From the NCBI GenBank assembly GCA_947452455.1, contig CANGBX010000002.1, positions 1 to 64,000 on the forward strand: a DNA stretch of 64,000 bases. Reading direction: 5' to 3'. The notes below the pieces were generated by a model. That model was not told the origin of the DNA and made no database searches. It saw only the letters and a list, made by a program, of their open reading frames with translations. Numbering within the stretch: position 1 is the stretch's first letter; each line of letters starts with the position of its first letter. The position numbers and the translations under genes are program-made. Positions 44,969 through 54,175 of the stretch are shown here, one piece after another. The DNA comes from Beijerinckiaceae bacterium. Lineage in GTDB: Bacteria > Pseudomonadota > Alphaproteobacteria > Rhizobiales > Beijerinckiaceae.

Positions 44969-46636
44969 ATGGCGAGTGATCAAGAATTTGTCCTAGTGCC
45001 GCTCGGCGGGCTCGGCGAGATCGGCATGAATGCGATGCTCTACGGCTTCGGGCCGAAGCGGCAGCGCAAATGGATTCTGATCGATCTCGGTCTGTCTTTC
45101 GCAGGTCCCGATTTGCCGGGCATTGATCTGCTCATGCCCGATCTCAGTTTCATCGAAAAGCTGAAGGGCGATTTGCTCGGCCTTGTCATCACCCATGCGC
45201 ATGAAGATCACATTGGCGCCGTCGCTGATCTGTGGCCGCGCCTGCAATGCCCCGTTTATGCGACGCGTTTTGCTGTCGGTCTCTTGGAGACCAAACGCCT
45301 GAATGAACCCGGCGCCCCCAAAGTGCCGCTGCATGTAGTGGAGCCCGGCCAGAGATTCGATCTTGGGCCCTTCAATCTCGAATTCGTTCGCATGGCCCAT
45401 TCGATCCCCGAGAGCTGCGGCATTGCTTTGCGCACGCCAGCGGGCCTCGTCATGCACACGGGCGATTGGAAGATTGACGAGACGCCGCTCGATGGCTGGG
45501 CGACGGATGAAAAGCGCCTGCGCGAAATTGGTGACGAGGGCGTGCTCGCTCTTGTGAGCGATAGCACCAACATCATGCGCGAAGGCCAAAGCGCATCCGA
45601 GACCGATGTCGCCAAAGGACTTGAAGGCTTTATCAAAGAAGCACCGGGCCGTGTGGTTATCACGACCTTCGCTTCCAATGTGTCGCGCTTGCGCGCCGTG
45701 GCTGATGCTGCACGCGCCTGTGGGCGCACGGTTGTTGTGGTGGGGCGCGCCATGGAACGCGTTGTTCAGGTGGCGCGTGAATGCGGCTATCTCGAAGGCG
45801 TGCCAACTTTCCTATCTGCGGAAAGCTTTGGCTATCTGGCGCGCGAGCAGATTGTCATTCTGGCAACGGGTTCACAGGGTGAGCCGCGTGCCGCATTGGC
45901 GCGCATTGCAGCTGAAGATCATCCGGAAGTGAAGCTTGCGCATGGCGACCGCGTGATCTTTTCCTCGCGCACCATTCCCGGCAATGAAAAGGGTGTCGGC
46001 GACATTATCAATGGTCTTGTGCGCCAAGGCGTCGAGGTCATCACGGATCGTCACGGGCTCGTTCATGTGTCGGGCCATCCGCGCCGCAATGAAGTGCAGC
46101 GCATGTATGAATGGGTCCGCCCGCAAATCGCGATCCCCGCGCATGGCGAAGATCTGCATTTGTTCGAACATGCCCGCTTTGCCCGCGCGCAGGGCGTCAA
46201 AAAAGTCATCTCCGCGCATAATGGCGACATGGTTCTGCTTGGTCCGGGCGAGCCTGGTATTGTCGATGAAGTGCGCCATGGTGCTCTGGCCAAGGACGGC
46301 AATATTCTCATTCCTCGAAATGATGATGCCATCAAGGCTCGCCAAACTTTGAGCTTTGCCGGTATTATTTCCGTCGCGATTGCGATTTCGCAAAATGGCG
46401 ATGTGGCGGGCGATCCCGATGTCATGTTCACCGGCGTGCCGATGACGACGAAGGATGGGCGCGACATGGGCGAGATTGTCGATGAGGCAATTTTCTCCAC
46501 ACTCGACAATCTGCCACGCAAGCGCCGTGCGGATGCCGATGCCACAGCGCAATCGGTGGAACGCGCGATCCGCAATACATTGCGCCAGATCTGGGGCAAG
46601 AAGCCCGTGGTACATGTCTTGGTCGTGGAAGTCTAA
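44969..46636 (+). CDS. rnj: Ribonuclease J
   Basis: Metallo-beta-lactamase-fold 5' exonuclease and endonuclease for RNA maturation and decay. The zinc motif HAHEDH is at residues 76-81, with further ligands in HSIPES and HTGDWKID downstream; beta-CASP and C-terminal domains follow. Length is 555 residues. ATG at 44969 is preferred to the TTG directly before it. It sits between birA and mce. Confidence 0.95.
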   Translation: MASDQEFVLVPLGGLGEIGMNAMLYGFGPKRQRKWILIDLGLSFAGPDLPGIDLLMPDLSFIEKLKGDLLGLVITHAHEDHIGAVADLWPRLQCPVYATRFAVGLLETKRLNEPGAPKVPLHVVEPGQRFDLGPFNLEFVRMAHSIPESCGIALRTPAGLVMHTGDWKIDETPLDGWATDEKRLREIGDEGVLALVSDSTNIMREGQSASETDVAKGLEGFIKEAPGRVVITTFASNVSRLRAVADAARACGRTVVVVGRAMERVVQVARECGYLEGVPTFLSAESFGYLAREQIVILATGSQGEPRAALARIAAEDHPEVKLAHGDRVIFSSRTIPGNEKGVGDIINGLVRQGVEVITDRHGLVHVSGHPRRNEVQRMYEWVRPQIAIPAHGEDLHLFEHARFARAQGVKKVISAHNGDMVLLGPGEPGIVDEVRHGALAKDGNILIPRNDDAIKARQTLSFAGIISVAIAISQNGDVAGDPDVMFTGVPMTTKDGRDMGEIVDEAIFSTLDNLPRKRRADADATAQSVERAIRNTLRQIWGKKPVVHVLVVEV

Positions 46637-46654
46637 ACAGCGGGAGTTTTTCCG

Positions 46655-47059
46655 ATGATCGGTCGTCTCAATCACGTCGCCATTGCGGTGAAGGATCTTG
46701 AAAAATCCGCCAGCCTCTATCGCGATACATTGGGCGCGAAGGTCTCATCCCCGCAGGCAGAACCCGCTCATGGCGTGACGGTTGTCTTTATCGAATTACC
46801 CAATACCAAGATCGAATTGTTGCAGCCGCTGGGTGAAAATTCACCCATCGCCAAATTCTTGGAAAAGAACCCCGATGGCGGCATGCATCATGTTTGCTAT
46901 GAGGTCGAAGACATCATCGCCGCGCGCGACAGGCTGAAAGCCACAGGCGCCCGCGTCCTGGGTGACGGGGAACCCAAGATCGGTGCCCACGGCAAACCGG
47001 TGCTGTTTCTCCACCCGAAGGATTTCAACGGCACACTGGTTGAGCTGGAGCAGGTTTGA
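46655..47059 (+). CDS. mce: Methylmalonyl-CoA epimerase
   Basis: VOC-fold metalloenzyme that interconverts the D and L forms of methylmalonyl-CoA in propionyl-CoA use. A 134-residue protein; metal ligands are consistent with His7 (LNHVAIA), a histidine pair in GGMHHVCYEV near 76-85, and a late glutamate in GTLVELEQ. The ATG follows GGAG (46643-46646). It belongs to the nuoN-birA-rnj-mce run. Confidence 0.93.
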   Translation: MIGRLNHVAIAVKDLEKSASLYRDTLGAKVSSPQAEPAHGVTVVFIELPNTKIELLQPLGENSPIAKFLEKNPDGGMHHVCYEVEDIIAARDRLKATGARVLGDGEPKIGAHGKPVLFLHPKDFNGTLVELEQV

Positions 47060-47107
47060 CATATTCATGCCAGCGTCCAGAGAGAAGGAAAACAGGATGC
47101 TGGTAAG

Positions 47108-48319
47108 ATGACAGATCAGAGCATGGCCGTTGATGATCGCTTGGCCAAATCGAATGTGCTTCGCCTCGCTATTGCGCAAGCACTTGCCGGTGCAAATTCT
47201 GTTGTGATCATGACGACGGGCGCGATTGTCGGCTCCATCCTTGCGCCTTCGCCTATCTACGCAACTGTGCCCGTATCAGTCTATGTTGTTGGCACAGCAC
47301 TTTCGACCATGCCCGCGGGCGCGATTGCTCGTCGTTATGGACGCAACCGCGCGTTTTTCTTTGGCACATTGGCTGGGATGGTGGTCGCTGTTTTAGCCTC
47401 ACTCGCCATTTGGCTTGGCTCGTTCGGGCTCTTTTGCTTCGGCACCTTTGTGGCGGGCTTTTATCAGGCCGTCGCGCAGAGCTTGCGCTTTGCAGCAACC
47501 GACACGGCAAGCGCAGCTTTTCGTCCCAAAGCACTTTCATGGGTGATGGCAGGTGGCGTCTTTTCAGGCGTGCTGGGCCCGCAACTCGTCAACGTCACGA
47601 TGGATTTGTGGTCACCTTATCTCTTTATGGCGAGTTTTGCCGCGCAGGGTGTGGTGGCGCTCATCTGCATGTTCGTGCTGGCAGGGGCAAAATTGCCGAA
47701 GCCACAGACGGGCGGAGCGCCTGTTGATCAAGGGCGCCCGCTGTTTGAAATCGCACGTCAGCCGAAATTCATCGCCGCCGCGTTCAGCGGTATCGTGTCT
47801 TATGCGCTGATGAACCTGTTGATGACATCAGCACCGCTAGCCATGAAAATGTGTGGCTTGTCTTTGTCGGATGCGAATTGGGGAATCCAGTGGCATGTGA
47901 TTGCCATGTTCCTTCCGAGCTTCTGGACGGGATCTCTGGTTCAAAAATTTGGCGCCCCGCGGATTGTCTTTGCGGGATTCGCGCTGATCGCGGCAGCGAC
48001 TTTCGTCAATCTGTCGGGGCAGACGACGGCGCATTTCTGGATTGGTCTGGTGCTGTTGGGGCTTGGTTGGAATTTCGGCTTTGTTGGCGCTTCCTCGCTG
48101 GTGGTGGAGACGCATCGGCCGGAAGAGCGCACCCGCGTGCAATCCTTCAATGATTTTCTGGTTTTCGGGACCAATGCCATCGCCTCTTTTTCCTCAGGCA
48201 CACTTCTGGTGCGCAGCGGATGGGATGCGGTGAATTATGTGGTGGTTCCCGCGCTTGTCGTGGCTGTACTTGTTATGGTTTTTGGAGGACGGCAGGCCGG
48301 TAAAGCGGCTGCTGCGTGA
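47108..48319 (+). CDS. MFS transporter
   Basis: A 403-residue protein with twelve predicted helices and the loop motif RRYGRNRAFFFG between helices 2 and 3 (near 75-86). Major facilitator superfamily; the substrate cannot be read from the sequence. It stands 48 bases after mce and ends just before the opposing tRNA-Lys. In many relatives mce is followed directly by the DUF1467 gene, so this gene looks like an insertion in that order (inference). Confidence 0.85.
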   Translation: MTDQSMAVDDRLAKSNVLRLAIAQALAGANSVVIMTTGAIVGSILAPSPIYATVPVSVYVVGTALSTMPAGAIARRYGRNRAFFFGTLAGMVVAVLASLAIWLGSFGLFCFGTFVAGFYQAVAQSLRFAATDTASAAFRPKALSWVMAGGVFSGVLGPQLVNVTMDLWSPYLFMASFAAQGVVALICMFVLAGAKLPKPQTGGAPVDQGRPLFEIARQPKFIAAAFSGIVSYALMNLLMTSAPLAMKMCGLSLSDANWGIQWHVIAMFLPSFWTGSLVQKFGAPRIVFAGFALIAAATFVNLSGQTTAHFWIGLVLLGLGWNFGFVGASSLVVETHRPEERTRVQSFNDFLVFGTNAIASFSSGTLLVRSGWDAVNYVVVPALVVAVLVMVFGGRQAGKAAAA

Positions 48320-48322
48320 AAG

Positions 48323-48398
48323 TGGTGATCCCGCTGGGATTCGAACCCAGGACAACTCGATTAAAAGTCGAGTGCTCTACCAGCTGAGCTACAGGATC
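48323..48398 (-). tRNA. tRNA-Lys (anticodon UUU)
   Basis: A 76-base cloverleaf including the encoded 3' CCA. The acceptor GATCCTG pairs with CGGGATC (one G-U), followed by discriminator A and CCA. The D arm is GCTC...GAGC, the anticodon stem CTCGA...TCGAG with loop CTTTTAA, and the T arm CTGGG-TTCGAAT-CCCAG. Anticodon TTT reads AAA and AAG lysine codons. Confidence 0.97.
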
Positions 48399-48459
48399 AT
48401 CCGTGCCGGACGGCAACGTGCGTTTGACCTAAACGGCTGAGGCCAAAGGGTCAAGACTT

Positions 48460-48687
48460 TCAGGGTGCATATTCGATATAGGCCCAAAAAGCCGCAAAAA
48501 GAATGGCGGAAACCACTGTCGTGGCCAGCGCTTTCATCGCCAATTTGGGGGCAATGGGGGCTCCGGGATCGGTTCCCTGCTGAAAATCCCCCGATTCATG
48601 CTGCGAACGCACCCCCCAGGGGAGAATCGCAAACAAGACGATCCACCACATGGTGAAATAGACGGCGATCGCCATCGCTGTGGACAT
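48460..48687 (-). CDS. DUF1467 family small membrane protein
   Basis: A 75-residue protein with two hydrophobic helices (about 4-23 and 53-72) and the family motif LPWGVRSQHE between them (near 21-30). Function is unknown. The ATG at 48687 puts the conserved start of the family at the N-terminus; an in-frame ATG at 48726 would add 13 residues. Commonly encoded near mce in Hyphomicrobiales. Confidence 0.85.
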   Translation of the reverse strand: MSTAMAIAVYFTMWWIVLFAILPWGVRSQHESGDFQQGTDPGAPIAPKLAMKALATTVVSAILFAAFWAYIEYAP

Positions 48688-48950
48688 GAAACCAACCCCC
48701 TGCGCCCAGAAGACCTGAGCCGACACCGGGCTTCTAGCACAGCTGCCCCCTTGGGTCAGGCAGGGCGCAGCGTCGCAGGCATCAGATATAAGTGAATTTT
48801 ATAGGGGGCTTCGCAGGCTCTAGGCAGATTGCGATCAAAAAACAGGCAAAAGCCCTCGACAGGGGGGCTTGGCTATCAGAACCTAGAGGAAGAGCGGCTG
48901 GCGGCCATTTTGCATGGCTTAAAACATCCGTCTCAAAAAGGTTGGGAAAA

Positions 48951-49994
48951 ATGCTGATCAAACAAACGATGAAAATTCTCGCTGGTCTGGCCTGTGTGGC
49001 TGTTGGCGCAACTTCTGTGCAGGCGCAATCGGCGGCTGAATTTTACAAGGGCAAGACTTTGAACATGGTCATCTCGTCGAGTGCGGGCGGTGGCTACGAT
49101 GTTTTGGCCCGCACCATTGGGCGGCATCTTCCCAAACATATTCCCGGCTTGAGCGTGGTCAATGTGCGCAACATGCCGGGCGCCGGCGGCATTGTCGCCA
49201 CCAATTTCATTTACAACCTCGCACCCAAAGATGGCCTGACCATCGGCGGTGTGCAGAACAACACGCCCTTCGAGCCGCTGCTTGGCACGAAGGAAGCTGA
49301 ATATGATCCGAAGAAATTCAACTGGCTTGGCTCGCCCAGTTTCGAAACGGGTCTGTTGATTGCCTGGCACACAGTGCCGGTGAGCACGGTGGATGAAGCG
49401 CGCAAGAAGGAAATGACCGTTTCCTCGTCGGGTGCCAATTCGACACCGAGTTTTTATGCGCGTCTGCTGAATGAATTGCTCGGGCTGAAACTGAAAATTG
49501 TCGTCGGCTATCCGGGACAGAATGAAAGCTTCATCGCCATGGAGCGCGGCGAAGTAGATGGCTATCCGAGCATTTTCTGGAGCTCGCTGTCGTCCACGCG
49601 CCCTGATTGGATCAAGACCGGCAAGGTGAAATACATCGTTCAATATGGACCTGAAAATGAACCCGCTGCCGGAAAGACACCCAATGTCATGGACCTTCTG
49701 ACAAAGGAAGATGACAAAACCCTGCTCAAAGCCGCCATCGCGCCGCTCGCACTGGGGCGGCCCTATATTGCGCCGCCCGGCGTTCCGGCTGATCGTGTGG
49801 AATTGTTGCAGAAAGCCATGATGGCAACGTTCAAGGATCCTGAGTTTCTGGCTGAAGCTGACAAACTCAATCTTGGTGTGAACGTGCCGCGTTCGGCTGA
49901 AGAGTCAAAGCGTATTGTTGATGAAGCCTATGCGACTCCAACAGTCATTGTTGATCGTCTGCGCCGCATCGCCAATCCGGATGGTGGCAAATAA
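48951..49994 (+). CDS. Tripartite tricarboxylate transporter-type substrate-binding protein (Bug family)
   Basis: Periplasmic receptor of the TctC/Bug family, which binds carboxylates and related anions. Signal peptide at about residues 1-25, ending SVQAQS, then the typical SAGGGYDVLARTIGRHL and MPGAGGIVATN segments. Length is 347 residues from ATG at 48951; ATG at 48969 is equally possible. No TctA/TctB membrane genes are next to it, so it is an orphan receptor whose ligand is unknown. A second family member lies at 51064. Confidence 0.88.
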   Translation: MLIKQTMKILAGLACVAVGATSVQAQSAAEFYKGKTLNMVISSSAGGGYDVLARTIGRHLPKHIPGLSVVNVRNMPGAGGIVATNFIYNLAPKDGLTIGGVQNNTPFEPLLGTKEAEYDPKKFNWLGSPSFETGLLIAWHTVPVSTVDEARKKEMTVSSSGANSTPSFYARLLNELLGLKLKIVVGYPGQNESFIAMERGEVDGYPSIFWSSLSSTRPDWIKTGKVKYIVQYGPENEPAAGKTPNVMDLLTKEDDKTLLKAAIAPLALGRPYIAPPGVPADRVELLQKAMMATFKDPEFLAEADKLNLGVNVPRSAEESKRIVDEAYATPTVIVDRLRRIANPDGGK

Positions 49995-50001
49995 GGATCA
50001 G

Positions 50002-50033
50002 GGCCGACCGATGTTGAACCTCGGTCGGCCTTG
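50002..50033 (+). terminator. Probable terminator hairpin after the Bug-family gene
   Basis: A perfect 10-bp stem (GGCCGACCGA at 50002-50011, TCGGTCGGCC at 50021-50030) with a 9-base loop, 7 bases after the stop codon. Only two T residues follow, so termination may be incomplete. Confidence 0.6.
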
Positions 50034-50066
50034 CCTCACCTTGCATCTCTGGCTTAAGACAGCGCC

Positions 50067-50975
50067 ATGAGTGAAACCGGCGCGCCCAAAAAATCTGCTC
50101 CATATCTGCGCTGGTTTGATGCGCTCTCGCCCAATGGGCGCGGCATTTTTCTGGTCTCTGCTGGCTCCATGATGCTTGTTGCCATGGCGGCTGTGTCGAA
50201 ATTCATGGGGCAGAAATTACCTGCTTTCGAACTCGTCTTTTTTCGCGCGCTGATCGGCTTTCTTTTTCTTCTGCCCCTGTTCTGGCGCGACCCGCTGGAG
50301 CCTTTGCGCACACAGCGTCACTGGACGCATATGTCGCGCGGCCTATTGAGCTGGTTTGGCAATTCCGCCATGTTCTGGACGATCACGCATATGCTGCTCG
50401 CCGATGCTATGGCGCTGCAATTTTCGCGACCGCTCTGGACCATTCCCTTGGCGCTTCTTTTTCTGCCAGAAAAAGTGCCGATGCAGCGCATCATTGTTGC
50501 TGTTGTGGGTTTTGCCGGCATCTGGATGTATGCGCGCCCCTTCACGGAAGGGTTTGATCCCAATGCGACGGTGGGCGCTTTCGGCGGGCTCTGCGCAGCT
50601 TTGGTGTTGGTGACGGTGAAGCGTCTGTCAGCGACAGAATCCACGCGCATCATCATGTTCTGGTATTCGTTCTACAATGTAATCTTTGCCATTTTACCGG
50701 CTTGGTACGTTTGGGTCACGCCCGATTGGTCGGATATGCCCTTGCTCATCCTCATCGGATTTTTAGGGATTGCAGGCCAAAGCCTGATGACGCGCGGCGT
50801 GCATTATGGCGATACGACTTTGCTCGCCCCGCTTGATTACACCCGCATCATTTATTCATCCGCCATAGGCTATTTCTTTTTCAGCGAATTGCCGGGCCTT
50901 TGGAGCGTCGCGGGCATGGCGCTGATCGTCTGCTCCTCGATCTATCTGGTGATTTCCGAAAAACGGAAGAAATAA
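50067..50975 (+). CDS. EamA/DMT-superfamily transporter
   Basis: A 302-residue membrane protein with ten hydrophobic helices arranged as two EamA repeats of five, typical of drug/metabolite exporters of the RhaT/YdcZ type. The substrate is unknown. It sits between two orphan Bug-family receptors but has its own spacing (91 bases to the next start). Confidence 0.87.
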   Translation: MSETGAPKKSAPYLRWFDALSPNGRGIFLVSAGSMMLVAMAAVSKFMGQKLPAFELVFFRALIGFLFLLPLFWRDPLEPLRTQRHWTHMSRGLLSWFGNSAMFWTITHMLLADAMALQFSRPLWTIPLALLFLPEKVPMQRIIVAVVGFAGIWMYARPFTEGFDPNATVGAFGGLCAALVLVTVKRLSATESTRIIMFWYSFYNVIFAILPAWYVWVTPDWSDMPLLILIGFLGIAGQSLMTRGVHYGDTTLLAPLDYTRIIYSSAIGYFFFSELPGLWSVAGMALIVCSSIYLVISEKRKK

Positions 50976-51063
50976 GCCGCCTCCCTTGCGATTGCAGCCC
51001 AAAGGCGGGCGCGTTAAAAAGGGCGCAACCGAAGCTTTTCAAAAGCCGGATTGGGAGGATTTC

Positions 51064-52080
51064 ATGCTGCATCGTCCTTTGCACGCGCTCACGGCCGCAA
51101 CTCTGATCTCACTTGCTGCGCCTGTAATGGCGCAGGATGCGGGTACGATTACCGGCACGCTCAATCTCTATGCCGCAGGCACTGCGGGCGGTGGCGTTGA
51201 TCTGTTTGGTCGCTTGCTTGGCCGCCATATGGGCCGCCATGTGGCAGGTGAGCCCAATGTCGTTGTGCAAGTCATGCCGGGAGCGGGGGGTATTCGCGCT
51301 GCGAATTTCTTGGCGCAACAAGCACCGCGTGATGGCACGGCGATTGCGATTTTTGCTGGCGGGCCCATTCTTGAGCCGCTGATCGGTGATCGCAATCCCG
51401 GTTATGACATGAGCCAGTTCACCTGGATTGGTGCGATCAGCAAAGATGTGTCGCTGTGCATTTTGCGCAAGGAAAGTCCGGTCAAAACTTTTGCCGATAC
51501 GACCAAGCAACAAGTCACAGTCGCGGGCACGGGTGCGGGATCTGAGACCGATACATTTCCCGTCGTGCTCAACGAATTGCTCGGCTCGAAATTCAAAGTC
51601 ATCACAGGATATCTGGGCAGCCAGCAAACCATCATGGCCATTGAAAGCGGCGAAGTGGATGGCCGTTGCGGTTGGTCGCTCTCTTCCCTCAAAAGCACCA
51701 AGCCTGATTGGCTGACGGACAAGCGCGTCAATGTGGTCGTGCAAATGGCGCTCGCTAAGAGCCCGGAAATGCCCGATGTGCCGCTCGTCATGGATCTCGC
51801 CAAGAGCGAAGCGGATCGTCAATTGCTGACTTTGCTTCTCGGCACCACTGCGATTGCGCGCCCCTTTGTGGCACCCCCCGGTCTGCCGGAGGCTAGAACC
51901 AAAAATCTTCGCCGCGCCTTTGATGCGACGATGAAGGATGCGGAGTTTCTGAAGGAAGCCGCGCTCATGCGGGCCGATGTCGAGCCCACAACGGGCGAAG
52001 AGGTCCAGAAGATTGTTGCCTCTATGTATGCGACCCCCAAAGCAGTGGTGGAACGCGCCAAGAAACTGATCACACCGTAA
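51064..52080 (+). CDS. Tripartite tricarboxylate transporter-type substrate-binding protein (Bug family)
   Basis: A second TctC/Bug-type receptor of 338 residues. Signal peptide at about 1-20 (ending PVMAQD), then TAGGGVDLFGRLLGRHMG and MPGAGGIRAANFL. The ATG at 51064 has a good site, GGGAGGA (51053-51059). Similar in layout to the protein at 48951 but clearly diverged, so not a recent duplicate. Again no membrane partner is adjacent. Confidence 0.88.
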   Translation: MLHRPLHALTAATLISLAAPVMAQDAGTITGTLNLYAAGTAGGGVDLFGRLLGRHMGRHVAGEPNVVVQVMPGAGGIRAANFLAQQAPRDGTAIAIFAGGPILEPLIGDRNPGYDMSQFTWIGAISKDVSLCILRKESPVKTFADTTKQQVTVAGTGAGSETDTFPVVLNELLGSKFKVITGYLGSQQTIMAIESGEVDGRCGWSLSSLKSTKPDWLTDKRVNVVVQMALAKSPEMPDVPLVMDLAKSEADRQLLTLLLGTTAIARPFVAPPGLPEARTKNLRRAFDATMKDAEFLKEAALMRADVEPTTGEEVQKIVASMYATPKAVVERAKKLITP

Positions 52081-52098
52081 GAGTTTCCATCTTGTCAC

Positions 52099-52115
52099 GG
52101 GGGCTGGTCGCCCCC
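52099..52115 (+). terminator. Possible terminator hairpin
   Basis: A perfect 6-bp stem GGGGGC/GCCCCC with a 5-base loop, 18 bases after the Bug-family stop. There is no T-run, so the call is weak. Confidence 0.4.
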
Positions 52116-52163
52116 ATTCTGCCGCCTTCTCTTTGACCCCTCGATAAACAGGATCTGTCATCC

Positions 52164-52763
52164 ATGTTGAAAAAGCCTGCGCAAAGTGCCCGTGACCTCC
52201 ACCCCCTTATTCGCGACCGTTGGAGCCCGCGCGCTTTAGATGCGAGCAAGCCCGTCCCGCAGGATGCGCTGATTTCGGTTCTGGAAGCCGCACGCTGGAC
52301 GGCCTCATCCAATAATGTGCAGCCTTGGCGTTTCATTGTTGCGACCAGCGCTGACACAGAAGGCCACGCCAAAGCACTGGCCGGCTTTAATGAGCGCAAC
52401 CAGCGCTGGGCCAAAAATGCGCCCGTGCTGATCATAGCTTTGTATCGCACGGTCAATGATCAGGGCGCGCCCAACGGTATCTCGGCTTACGATTTGGGAG
52501 CTGCTGTCGCTCAAGCCGTCTTGCAGGGCACAGCACTTGGCCTTGTCGTTCATCAGGCGGGTGGCATTGAAAAAGACAAGATCCGCGCGGCTTACAATAT
52601 TCCCGCCGATACGGAAGTCGCTGTCGCTTTTGCTCTGGGCTATCAGGCTGATGAAAGCGTGCTGCCTGATGATCTGCGTGAGCGCGAACATGCGCCCCGC
52701 GCGCGTAAGGAATTGTCGGAAATAGTTTTCGCCGGCAGCTACGGCACGCCCGCGAAACTCTAA
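52164..52763 (+). CDS. Nitroreductase-family FMN protein
   Basis: A 199-residue flavoprotein of the nitroreductase superfamily. The N-terminal RDRWSPRALD segment (near 17-26) and SSNNVQPWRFIV (near 48-59) are the family FMN-binding features; a late GYQADE lies near 168-173. It may reduce nitro compounds, quinones or enones; the physiological substrate is unknown. It is convergent with the MFS gene, with only 4 bases between stops. Confidence 0.88.
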   Translation: MLKKPAQSARDLHPLIRDRWSPRALDASKPVPQDALISVLEAARWTASSNNVQPWRFIVATSADTEGHAKALAGFNERNQRWAKNAPVLIIALYRTVNDQGAPNGISAYDLGAAVAQAVLQGTALGLVVHQAGGIEKDKIRAAYNIPADTEVAVAFALGYQADESVLPDDLREREHAPRARKELSEIVFAGSYGTPAKL

Positions 52764-52767
52764 AAGA

Positions 52768-54018
52768 TCAGCTGCGCTTGGCGCCTGGCACATCGCGCCC
52801 GCGCTCGGCAACAAAAGCGATCTTCTTGCGCAGCGGCAGCGCTGCGCAGCAAAGGATAAAACACAGGCCTGCCGCGATTTCGAAAGTCGCGCGCAGGCCT
52901 ATTTTTTCGGCCACATAGCCTGCAGCAAAAGCGCCCAGCGCAGGCGCCCCTCGCCACAACATGCCATAAAGCGCCATGACGCGCCCGCGATATGCATCCG
53001 GCATGGAAGATTGCACCAAGGCTTGAATGCTGGTCGACATGGTGTTGAGCGTGAAGCCCGAAAGCCCTGTGAAAATTGTCCCGACCCACACATTGGGCGA
53101 CAGCAGAAAACCGATGGTGGACGCGATGAGGCCAAAGAAGCCTGCATAGACCACAATCGTCAGGCCTTTGAGTTTGCCGCGACTGGCAATCCAGACGGCG
53201 CTGATTGCGGCACCAATGCCCATGCTGGACGTGAGCCAAGCGAGGCCCTCCGCACCTGCGTCAAATACCTGTCCGGCAAAACCCGGCATCATGTCTTGAA
53301 TGGGGCGCAATAAAATCGATGCAATGGCGAGCAATGCAAACAAAGGCCAAATGCCGATGTCGCGCGCGACAAAGGCCAACCCCTCTTTCACATCGGCAAG
53401 CATCGAGTTTGCGGGTCGCTTCTCGCGCTCGGGCGCTGCAAAATCAAGCTTCCACAGCGAGAAGAGATACCAGGCAGTGCCAACCGCATGGGCAAAGAAA
53501 CATCCCACCACGCCGAATGTCGGAATGATTACTGCGGCAATCATTGGGCCGATGAAACGCGAGACCTGAAACAATGCGGAGTCGAGCGCAATGGCGGTCG
53601 CAAATTCTTCGCGCGGAACAATGGCCGGCACAACAGAATGCCGCGCAGCCTGATGGAAAGGATAGACAAGGCCTGACCAGAGCGAGAGCAGGATCAGCAA
53701 AGTGATGTTGAGCATGCCCGCCAGCATGAAAGCGAAGAGCAATGTGTTTTGGATGAAGAGCAGGGCTTCTGTTCGCCGCACAATATCAAGCGGCGTTTTG
53801 CGATCAGCCAAGGCGCCGGCAAAAGGCGAGAGCACCAGCATGGGGGCAAGATCAGCCGCCGCGACAATGCCGAGCATCAGTGGTGAATGGGATAGTTCCC
53901 AAGCGAGCCAGCCCACAGCCACGCGCTGCATCCACGAGGTGACATAGGCCGGACCGCCACCGCCAACGAACCACGCATAATTGCGATGGGCGAAGACGCG
54001 GGTGAGGGACAGGGCCAT
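52768..54018 (-). CDS. MFS transporter (MFS_3/EntS-like)
   Basis: A 416-residue protein with about twelve helices. The N-terminal FAHRNYAWFVGG start and GALADRKTP loop (near 68-76) resemble the EntS/MFS_3 group of exporters. The substrate is unknown. Transcribed alone, convergent with the nitroreductase and divergent from the SDR gene. Confidence 0.87.
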   Translation of the reverse strand: MALSLTRVFAHRNYAWFVGGGGPAYVTSWMQRVAVGWLAWELSHSPLMLGIVAAADLAPMLVLSPFAGALADRKTPLDIVRRTEALLFIQNTLLFAFMLAGMLNITLLILLSLWSGLVYPFHQAARHSVVPAIVPREEFATAIALDSALFQVSRFIGPMIAAVIIPTFGVVGCFFAHAVGTAWYLFSLWKLDFAAPEREKRPANSMLADVKEGLAFVARDIGIWPLFALLAIASILLRPIQDMMPGFAGQVFDAGAEGLAWLTSSMGIGAAISAVWIASRGKLKGLTIVVYAGFFGLIASTIGFLLSPNVWVGTIFTGLSGFTLNTMSTSIQALVQSSMPDAYRGRVMALYGMLWRGAPALGAFAAGYVAEKIGLRATFEIAAGLCFILCCAALPLRKKIAFVAERGRDVPGAKRS

Positions 54019-54175
54019 TGATGCTGGTTCTCGGGGGTTGTTACTCCCACAAGTGCCGCATCGGGCCCGTCAGCGCAAGGGGAAGGGCCCTAGACTTGTG
54101 TGGCAAGCCATTGGTCCAGCCTCTTCTTTGGCTTAAGCTACCCCCTCACAGCGTGTCAGCTCAGGAAAGACGACC

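Noticed and set aside
48727-48950. Possible small gene or regulatory element between DUF1467 and the Bug-family gene
   Set aside because: The only open frame is an extension of the Bug-family gene without a ribosome-binding site; no repeat or hairpin of note.
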